6,860 bases of DNA, taken from NCBI GenBank assembly GCA_025934635.1, contig JAICWX010000407.1, positions 1-6,860 on the forward strand, in the 5' to 3' direction. Of this stretch, positions 1-5,747 are shown piece by piece (within the stretch, counting starts at the first letter, position 1; the number at the start of each line of letters is the position of its first letter). The notes under the pieces were generated by a model. It saw nothing but the letters and a program-made list of their open reading frames with translations. It was not told the origin of the DNA and searched no databases. Source of the stretch: Streptosporangiaceae bacterium (GTDB lineage Bacteria; Actinomycetota; Actinomycetes; Streptosporangiales; Streptosporangiaceae). The position numbers and the translations under genes are program-made.

Positions 1-863
1 ATCACCGGCAGCGGGATCGCGCCGAGGCCGCCCACGTCGGCGGTGTCGTGCTCGCGCATCACCTCCACGGTGCGCTGCACCACCCGGTCCACACCGGTGG
101 TGCCCACCATCATGTGGTGCGCCTCCTCCTTGAGCATGAACTCGCAGGTGCGCGACAGCGGGTCGAACGCCGACTCCTTGAGCGTGCCGAGCTGGTACTT
201 GCCGTCCCGGTCGGTGAAGTACGTGAACATGTAGAACGAGAGCCAGTCCGGGGTCTCCTCGTTGAAGGCGCCCAGGATGCGCGGGGAGTCCTCGCTGCCG
301 GAGTTGCGGTGCAGCAGTTCCTCGGCCTCCTCGCGGCCCTCCCGGCCGAAGTAGGCGTGCAGCAGGTAGACCATCGCCCACAGGTGCCGCCCCTCCTCGA
401 CGTTCACCTGGAACAGGTTGCGCAGGTCGTACAGGCTCGGCGCGGTGGCGCCCAGGTTGCGCTGCTGCTCCACCGAGGCGGGCTCGGTGTCGCCCTGGAT
501 CACGATCAGCCGCTGCAGCTCGGCCCGGTACTCCCCCGGCACCTTGTCCCACACCGGCTCGCCCTTGTGCTCGCCGAACCCGACCGTGCGGCCCGGGTCC
601 CGCTCGGCCAGGAAGATCCCCCACCGGTACTCCGGCATCGGCACGTGGCCGAACTGCGCCCAGCCGTCCCGGCCGACGTTGACCGCGGTGCGCAGGTAGA
701 CATCCTGGGTCGGCAGCGTCGGCCCCATCGTCTGCCACCAGGTGAGGAAGTTCGGCTGCCAGGACTCCAGGGCCCGCTGCAGCCGCCGGTCCTCGCGCAG
801 CGCGACGTTGTTCGGGATCTTCTCGCCGTAGTCGGCGGTCGCTCCGTGATTTTTGGCTGGCAT
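1..863 (-). CDS. boxB: Benzoyl-CoA 2,3-epoxidase subunit BoxB (3' end outside window)
   Basis: BoxB is the di-iron oxygenase of aerobic benzoate breakdown. With the reductase BoxA it epoxidises the ring of benzoyl-CoA using O2 and NADPH, in the cytoplasm. I translated the minus strand from the ATG at 863: 287 residues are present and the C-terminal part (family about 470 residues) lies beyond base 1. The N-terminal stretch NNVALREDRRLQRALESW is typical of BoxB. All six di-iron ligand positions are visible: E127, E157 and H160 (in EEGRHLW), D218, then E247 and H250 (in KEEAHHM). They keep a constant offset of 7 from the ligand numbering I recall for the Azoarcus enzyme. The start lies 5 bases after the boxC stop, with only a weak purine-rich stretch upstream, so translation is probably coupled to boxC. 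Nothing in the visible part looks damaged. Identification is firm; boxA and the benzoate-CoA ligase would be expected nearby but are not in view. Confidence 0.96.
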   Translation of the reverse strand, partial: MPAKNHGATADYGEKIPNNVALREDRRLQRALESWQPNFLTWWQTMGPTLPTQDVYLRTAVNVGRDGWAQFGHVPMPEYRWGIFLAERDPGRTVGFGEHKGEPVWDKVPGEYRAELQRLIVIQGDTEPASVEQQRNLGATAPSLYDLRNLFQVNVEEGRHLWAMVYLLHAYFGREGREEAEELLHRNSGSEDSPRILGAFNEETPDWLSFYMFTYFTDRDGKYQLGTLKESAFDPLSRTCEFMLKEEAHHMMVGTTGVDRVVQRTVEVMREHDTADVGGLGAIPLPV

Positions 864-868
864 GGCGC

Positions 869-2572
<1,704 letters not shown>

Positions 2573-2580
2573 GGCCGTAT

Positions 2581-2587
2581 CCTTCCT
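2581..2587 (-). promoter_or_regulatory. boxC ribosome binding site
   Basis: AGGAAGG on the minus strand, 8 bases before the ATG at 2572. It decides the boxC start against the in-frame ATG at 2599, which lies upstream of this site. Confidence 0.8.
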
Positions 2588-2600
2588 GCCGATGACCAAT

Positions 2601-2628
2601 ACTCTACAAAACTTGAGTTGAACGTCAA
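2601..2628 (-). promoter_or_regulatory. Predicted boxCB promoter
   Basis: On the minus strand a -35 element TTGACG (2628-2623), a 16-base spacer and a -10 element TAGAGT (2606-2601) fit the housekeeping sigma-70 pattern of actinobacteria (TTGACN and TANNNT). Transcription would start near 2594, giving a leader of about 22 bases that holds the boxC ribosome binding site. The elements interleave with those of the divergent regulator promoter. Predicted by eye only. Confidence 0.6.
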
Positions 2629-2639
2629 GAGTTCGTAGA
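2603..2639. promoter_or_regulatory. Nested dyad, candidate operator between boxC and the PaaX-type gene
   Basis: Two inverted repeats share nearly the same centre (about 2620.5-2621). The outer pair is TCTAC (2603-2607) and GTAGA (2635-2639), overlapping both -10 elements. The inner pair is CTTGA (2612-2616) and TCAAG (2625-2629), overlapping both -35 elements. A protein dimer bound here would cover both promoters at once. The natural candidate is the PaaX-family protein encoded next door. The site is not an obvious match to the E. coli PaaX box as I recall it, so the link to that protein is inferred from position and symmetry. Confidence 0.5.
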
Positions 2640-2641
2640 AT
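2613..2641 (+). promoter_or_regulatory. Predicted promoter of the PaaX-type regulator gene
   Basis: TTGAGT (2613-2618), a 17-base spacer and TAGAAT (2636-2641) make a good sigma-70 promoter facing right. The expected start of transcription is about 2648-2652 and the ATG is at 2652. The mRNA is therefore predicted to be leaderless or nearly so, which fits the absence of any Shine-Dalgarno sequence before that ATG. Confidence 0.6.
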
Positions 2642-2651
2642 CTAGTTCGCC

Positions 2652-3485
2652 ATGACTGGTACCGAACAGCCCACCCTGGCGCGCCGGCACGCCGCGGGCA
2701 CCGACAGCGCCCGCAGCGTGCTGTTCACCGTGCTCGGCGAACTGGTCCTGCCCGCCGGCCGTGAGGCCTGGACGTCGGCGTTCATCGACGTATTCGGCCG
2801 CCTCGGGGTCGAGGAGAAGACCGCCAGGCAAGCCCTCATGCGCACCGCGGCTGACGGCTGGCTGAGCCCGGAGCGGGTCGGGCGGCGCACCGTCTGGCGC
2901 CTCACCCCCGCCGCCGAGCGGCTGCTGCGGGACGGCACCGAGCGCATCTTCGGCTTCACCGCGGCCGCCGCGGACTGGGACGGCCGCTGGACGCTGGTGA
3001 TCGCGCGCACCCCGGAGACCGAGCGCTCCGCCCGGCACGTGCTACGGACCCGGCTGCGGTGGGCCGGGTTCGGCAGCGTCATGCCGGGTGTCTGGCTCAG
3101 CCCGCGCAGCGACCGCGGCGCGGAGGTACGGCAGATCCTCACCGACGCCGGGCTTGGTGACGGCTACCTGTTCACGGCCGAGTACGAGGGCGGCAGCTCG
3201 CTGGCCGCGATGGTCGGGAACGCCTGGGACCTGGACGAGCTGACCCGGGAGTACCGCGAGTTCATCACCGCGTTCGGCGGGGAGGCCACGCCCGACCCGC
3301 TCGTCCGCGTCATCGACCTCGTGCACGCCTGGCGCCGGTTCCCGTGGATCGACCCTGGCCTGCCCGCTCAGTTCCTGCCTGAGCCGTGGGCCGGCGCGAC
3401 GGCAGCCGCCCTGTTCGCCCGGCTGCACGCCGAATGGGCGGGCGCGGCGCTGGCCGAGTGGAAGCAGCTGCCTGCCCGGGCGTGA
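2652..3485 (+). CDS. PaaX-family transcriptional regulator
   Basis: A 277-residue cytoplasmic DNA-binding protein of the PaaX family, whose founding member represses phenylacetate degradation genes and is released by phenylacetyl-CoA. The layout fits. A winged helix-turn-helix occupies about 20-90, with the probable recognition helix in EEKTARQALMRTAADGW (54-70). A central domain follows at about 108-185, with RWTLVI and the hallmark LRWAGFGSVMPGVWLSP (135-151). The C-terminal domain includes WDLDELTREYREF (192-204) and LVHAWRRFPWIDPGLP (223-238). The ATG at 2652 is the only good start and has no ribosome binding site, consistent with a leaderless message. The gene is divergent from boxC across a shared promoter region, so it probably controls the box operon, with an aromatic CoA thioester such as benzoyl-CoA as likely effector (inference). 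Its stop is 18 bases from the stop of the convergent GH3 gene, with no clear terminator between them. Confidence 0.9.
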   Translation: MTGTEQPTLARRHAAGTDSARSVLFTVLGELVLPAGREAWTSAFIDVFGRLGVEEKTARQALMRTAADGWLSPERVGRRTVWRLTPAAERLLRDGTERIFGFTAAAADWDGRWTLVIARTPETERSARHVLRTRLRWAGFGSVMPGVWLSPRSDRGAEVRQILTDAGLGDGYLFTAEYEGGSSLAAMVGNAWDLDELTREYREFITAFGGEATPDPLVRVIDLVHAWRRFPWIDPGLPAQFLPEPWAGATAAALFARLHAEWAGAALAEWKQLPARA

Positions 3486-3503
3486 CTCCGGCCGTCCGAT
3501 CCG

Positions 3504-4634
3504 TCAGTGCAGGCTGTTGCGCAGCGCGGTCACCCGCCGGGCGGCGGCACTGAAGCCGCCCGCGTCCAGCTTCCCGCTGCCCAGCGCGCCGGCCAGGGCG
3601 GTGACCACGGACCGGCCCTGGGAGACGTCCCGGGCCGAGCATAGCAGCAGGTCCATCCCGGCCCCGGCGGCCAGCACGGCGCGCTGCGCGTAGCTCCCGA
3701 ACGCGGCCAGCGCACCCGCCTCGATGGCATCGGTGATCGTCACTCCCCGGTAGCCGAGACGGCCGCGCAGCTCACCCTGGATCACGGCCGGCGACAGCCC
3801 GGCCGGCCGGGCGGCGTCCAGCGCCGGGTAGATCGCCCAGGACGCCATGACGAGCTTGACCCCGGCGGCGATGGCGCCCGGGTAGGGCGCCTCGTCCGTG
3901 GCCCGCAGGCTGGACCGGGACACGGCGAGGGTAACCCGGCCGGTGTCGGTGTTCTGCGCCGCCGTGGCCGCCCCGAGGCCGGGGAAGTGCTTGGCGGTGG
4001 CGGCCACGCCGGCCCGCTGCTGGGCGGTGATGAAGGCCTTCCCGCAGGCGGTCACGGTCGCCGCGTGGCTGCTGTAGGAGCGCTGGTACTGGTCGGTGAA
4101 GTCGCCGGGCGCGCGGTAGACGTCGAGCACCGGCGCCAGGTTGACGTTCATGCCCACGCCCGCCAGGTTCCGGCCCGCGCCGGTGCCGGCCGAGCTGGCC
4201 GCCGCGGCCGGGTGCGCGGCCGCGCCGACCTGCTTCTCCGACAGCGCCGGGGCGCCCGGCAGCCGCCGGACCAGGCCGCCCTCCTGATCCGTCATCAGCA
4301 GCAGCGGTGACTTCACCGGGCTGCGCCGCTGGGCCTGGCGCAGCTGCCGGATCACCGACGCGATCTGGGCCTCGGTCGAGATGTTCTCGCCGAAGAAGAT
4401 CACCCCGGCGGCCTGGCCCGCGCTGATCTGCTGCAGCAAGGCGGCCGGCGCGGTCAGCCCGGGATAGGAGAAGACCACCCGCTGGCCGGCCAGCTGCCGC
4501 GGCGTCAGCGCCTGCTGTGCCTGCCCGGCCTGCGTCAGCGCGGTCCGGGCACAGGCGCCGACCAGCGGCAGCGCCCCCAGGCCGAACATCGTCTTGACCG
4601 CGTCACGCCGGTCCATGTCCGCAAAGTCTTCCAT
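3504..4634 (-). CDS. Glycoside hydrolase family 3 (NagZ-like) predicted Tat lipoprotein
   Basis: GH3 enzymes of this type usually remove N-acetylglucosamine from cell-wall fragments. From the ATG at 4634 the protein has 376 residues. The N-terminus has a twin-arginine segment (DRRDAVK, R9-R10), a short hydrophobic stretch and a lipobox VGAC (C28), so export by Tat and lipid anchoring are predicted. The catalytic barrel follows: DQEGG (116-120), KHFPG (215-219), and TITDAIEAGA with the probable nucleophile D302. Where NagZ enzymes have the acid/base His of a DSH motif, this protein reads NTDT (228-231), so substrate or mechanism may differ. The chosen ATG is preceded by a GGGGGG run 4 bases upstream. 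An in-frame ATG at 4616 would give a shorter n-region, and a TTG at 4676 overlapping the sigma-factor stop would add 14 residues. The gene follows the sigma-factor gene by 38 bases and is probably co-transcribed with it. Confidence 0.85.
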   Translation of the reverse strand: MEDFADMDRRDAVKTMFGLGALPLVGACARTALTQAGQAQQALTPRQLAGQRVVFSYPGLTAPAALLQQISAGQAAGVIFFGENISTEAQIASVIRQLRQAQRRSPVKSPLLLMTDQEGGLVRRLPGAPALSEKQVGAAAHPAAAASSAGTGAGRNLAGVGMNVNLAPVLDVYRAPGDFTDQYQRSYSSHAATVTACGKAFITAQQRAGVAATAKHFPGLGAATAAQNTDTGRVTLAVSRSSLRATDEAPYPGAIAAGVKLVMASWAIYPALDAARPAGLSPAVIQGELRGRLGYRGVTITDAIEAGALAAFGSYAQRAVLAAGAGMDLLLCSARDVSQGRSVVTALAGALGSGKLDAGGFSAAARRVTALRNSLH

Positions 4635-4672
4635 CGAACCCCCCGGCCGATCCTGCCCGTCGGAGGGACCAT

Positions 4673-4959
4673 TCAAGCAGGCGATCCGCCGCCGGCGACG
4701 GTGAACGCGCGAAGCACGGCCGGATCGAGGATCAGCTCGATGGCCGCGATCCGGTCCCCGGAGATGGTGAGCCGGGCGACCGCCAGCGGCCCGCCGGGGC
4801 CGCCACGACGACCGCGGGAGCGCCGTTGACCAGGGCAGGCTGGCACAGCGGAGCGAACCGGGAGCCGGCCGTCAGCGTGTGCCTGGCCACGTCCCGGGCT
4901 CCGGTGAGCCTGGCCGGCGCCAGCCACGGGCGTTCTCCGGTCTGACTGCTGAATTCCAC
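4673..4959 (-). pseudogene. Remnant of the ECF41 C-terminal SnoaL-like domain, deleted and frameshifted
   Basis: After the sigma4 region the open frame turns into an Arg/Gly-rich tail with no family resemblance, while the recognisable C-terminal domain appears in another frame. From about 4950 down to 4795 that frame reads TGERPWLAPARLTGARDVAR and then PALVNGAPAVVVAAP, matching the second half of the SnoaL-like extension. From about 4795 down to the stop the domain returns to the sigma-factor frame as GPLAVARLTISGDRIA and ELILDPAVL. A loss of one base near 4790-4797 explains the second change. The first change sits at a deletion next to about 4950-4960 that removed the sigma4 end and the first half of the extension, by my estimate some 45-65 codons. 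The family's DGGGK motif is reduced to a degenerate TGE-containing remnant. An assembly error could explain the single-base shift but hardly the deletion. Confidence 0.7.
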
Positions 4960-5410
4960 TGGCCAGCTGGCGGGTGGCGGCGGGGCTGCGGCCGACCAGC
5001 GGGGCGATCTCCTCGAAGGGCACGGCGAACAGGTCGTGGAGCACGAACGCCACCCGTTCGGCGGGATTGAGGGCGTCCAGCACCACCATCAGCGCCCAGC
5101 CGACGGAATCGGCCAGCACCGTCTCCTGCTCCGGCCCGTCGCCGGCGACCTCGGGTTCCCAGCTGCCGAGATAGAACTCCCGCCGGGAACGGCGCGAACG
5201 CAGCATGTCCAGGCAGACCCGGCCCGTCACGGTGGTCAGCCAGCCGCCGTAGTTGGCGATGGTCTCGCCACCGGACTTGCTCAGCCGCAGCCAGGCCTCC
5301 TGGACCGCGTCCTCGGCCTCGGCGGCCGAGCCCAGGATGCGGTAGGCAACCGCCGTCAGCTGGGGACGGTGCTGCTCGAATTGCTCAGCCTGCCATGCCT
5401 GGTCCTGCAC
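4673..5410 (-). CDS. ECF41-type (SigJ-like) sigma factor with intact core and disrupted C-terminus
   Basis: An extracytoplasmic-function sigma factor that directs RNA polymerase to a small set of promoters. From the GTG at 5410 the frame encodes 245 residues. Region sigma2 spans about 8-75 (HRPQLTAVAYRILGS, AEDAVQEAWLRL, WLTTVTGRVCLDMLRSRRSR). The linker contains WEPE (84-87), equivalent to the WLPEP motif of ECF41 proteins. Region sigma4 spans about 105-151 (LNPAERVAFVLHDLF, EEIAPLVGRSPAATRQLAS). Beyond residue 151 the frame is scrambled; the remnant is described separately. ECF41 proteins are usually about 290 residues and are controlled by their fused SnoaL-like domain, not by a separate anti-sigma factor. 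The GTG is preceded at 9 bases by AGGAAAGG (5427-5420) and lies about 30 bases below a promoter matching the ECF41 pattern. The frame stays open up to an ATG at 5566, but that stretch has no sigma homology. The product may be an uncontrolled sigma factor or a dying gene. Confidence 0.75.
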   Translation of the reverse strand: MQDQAWQAEQFEQHRPQLTAVAYRILGSAAEAEDAVQEAWLRLSKSGGETIANYGGWLTTVTGRVCLDMLRSRRSRREFYLGSWEPEVAGDGPEQETVLADSVGWALMVVLDALNPAERVAFVLHDLFAVPFEEIAPLVGRSPAATRQLASGIQQSDRRTPVAGAGQAHRSPGRGQAHADGRLPVRSAVPACPGQRRSRGRRGGPGGPLAVARLTISGDRIAAIELILDPAVLRAFTVAGGGSPA

Positions 5411-5419
5411 CGGCTGCGT

Positions 5420-5427
5420 CCTTTCCT
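5420..5427 (-). promoter_or_regulatory. Sigma-factor ribosome binding site
   Basis: AGGAAAGG on the minus strand, 9 bases before the GTG at 5410. It supports this GTG as the start, since no ATG lies near it in frame. Confidence 0.7.
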
Positions 5428-5446
5428 CGTCGCTTGTTACCTCCCT

Positions 5447-5473
5447 GACGGCGCAATCTCGCCTTATGTGACG
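5447..5473 (-). promoter_or_regulatory. ECF41-like promoter upstream of the sigma-factor gene
   Basis: On the minus strand CGTCACA (5473-5467), 16 bases and CGTC (5450-5447) match the ECF41 target pattern as I recall it, TGTCACA at -35 and CGTC at -10, with one mismatch. Transcription would begin near 5440, about 30 bases above the GTG start, with the ribosome binding site in between. This suggests the sigma factor drives its own gene and the GH3 gene behind it. The family pattern is from memory and the match is short. Confidence 0.5.
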
Positions 5474-5577
5474 GCCTTCCCGGGGCGGACCGTCCCGGCC
5501 ACGGAAAAAATCAAGATCATTTACCCCGAACGACTTCGGTACCCGCCCCAGCACCACCACTTGCACTCGTCACATAA
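5464..5577. repeat. Spaced 10-bp perfect inverted repeat
   Basis: TTATGTGACG at 5464-5473 and its exact reverse complement CGTCACATAA at 5568-5577, 94 bases apart. The left arm contains the -35 element of the predicted ECF41-type promoter facing left. The right arm presents the same -35-like heptamer facing right, towards the DUF222 gene, but no CGTC follows at 15-18 bases. It may be a second recognition site, a pair of regulator sites, or chance. Confidence 0.4.
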
Positions 5578-5633
5578 ACCTCATCGATCACAGTTTCGAT
5601 AATCTGCTGTCGGCAGCGTTTCGCGTCCGGGAA

Positions 5634-5656
5634 ATGTCGTACCCACACGCTAGAGT
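5634..5656 (+). promoter_or_regulatory. RecA-independent DNA-damage (PafBC-type) promoter of the DUF222 gene
   Basis: ATGTCGTAC (5634-5642), exactly 8 bases, then TAGAGT (5651-5656) fits the mycobacterial RecA-NDp pattern tTGTCRgtg-8n-TAnnnT. The core TGTCR, the spacing and the -10 box agree; the weak gtg part does not. No ordinary -35 box lies at the usual distance, which is expected for this promoter class. Transcription would start near 5663, leaving a leader of about 85 bases before the ATG. In mycobacteria such promoters are activated by PafBC after DNA damage, and 13E12-family genes are, as I recall, among those carrying them. Confidence 0.6.
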
Positions 5657-5732
5657 CGAATTCAGAAGCTAGAAACCTGCCCCGACAGGGAGACAACCGC
5701 CAGGACCAGCCCAGGACCCGCGAGCCCGGAAC

Positions 5733-5740
5733 GGAGGTGA
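5733..5740 (+). promoter_or_regulatory. DUF222 gene ribosome binding site
   Basis: GGAGGTGA, a near-perfect Shine-Dalgarno sequence 7 bases before the ATG at 5748. It fixes the start of the DUF222 gene. Confidence 0.85.
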
Positions 5741-5747
5741 CCCGGCT

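Larger units (their letters stand above)
5411..5747. other. Divergent intergenic region between the sigma-factor and DUF222 genes
   Basis: These 337 bases hold no convincing gene. They are richer in A+T than the flanks around 5500-5700. They carry the sigma-factor ribosome binding site and promoter on the left, a spaced 10-bp inverted repeat, and a DNA-damage-type promoter and ribosome binding site on the right. A long open frame crosses the region on the minus strand but has no family resemblance and no codon bias of its own. Confidence 0.7.

Noticed and set aside
2573..2599. Longer boxC from the in-frame ATG at 2599
   Set aside because: The extra nine residues have no family support, the ribosome binding site lies downstream of that ATG, and it sits almost at the predicted transcription start.
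3486..3503. Bidirectional terminator between the convergent PaaX-type and GH3 genes
   Set aside because: The 18 bases contain no stem of useful length and no T tract.
4635..4676. GH3 start at a TTG overlapping the sigma-factor stop
   Set aside because: Overlap would suit translational coupling, but there is no good ribosome binding site and the Tat signal is complete from the ATG at 4634.
4951..4956. GAATTC at the deletion scar, with a second copy at 5657-5662, as a sign of a cloning chimera
   Set aside because: A hexamer can occur by chance twice in this length, and flanking composition and gene order are continuous; resequencing of the scar would settle it.
5479..5498. Hairpin CCGGG/CCCGG near a run of A as a terminator
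   Set aside because: The stem is only 5 bp, no T tract follows in either direction, and it lies upstream of both divergent genes.
5411..5566. Sigma-factor start at the ATG at 5566
   Set aside because: The added 52 residues show no sigma homology and would run through the predicted promoter and ribosome binding site.
5568..5594. Second ECF41-type promoter facing the DUF222 gene
   Set aside because: CGTCACA is present, but no CGTC follows at 15-18 bases; kept only as an arm of the inverted repeat.
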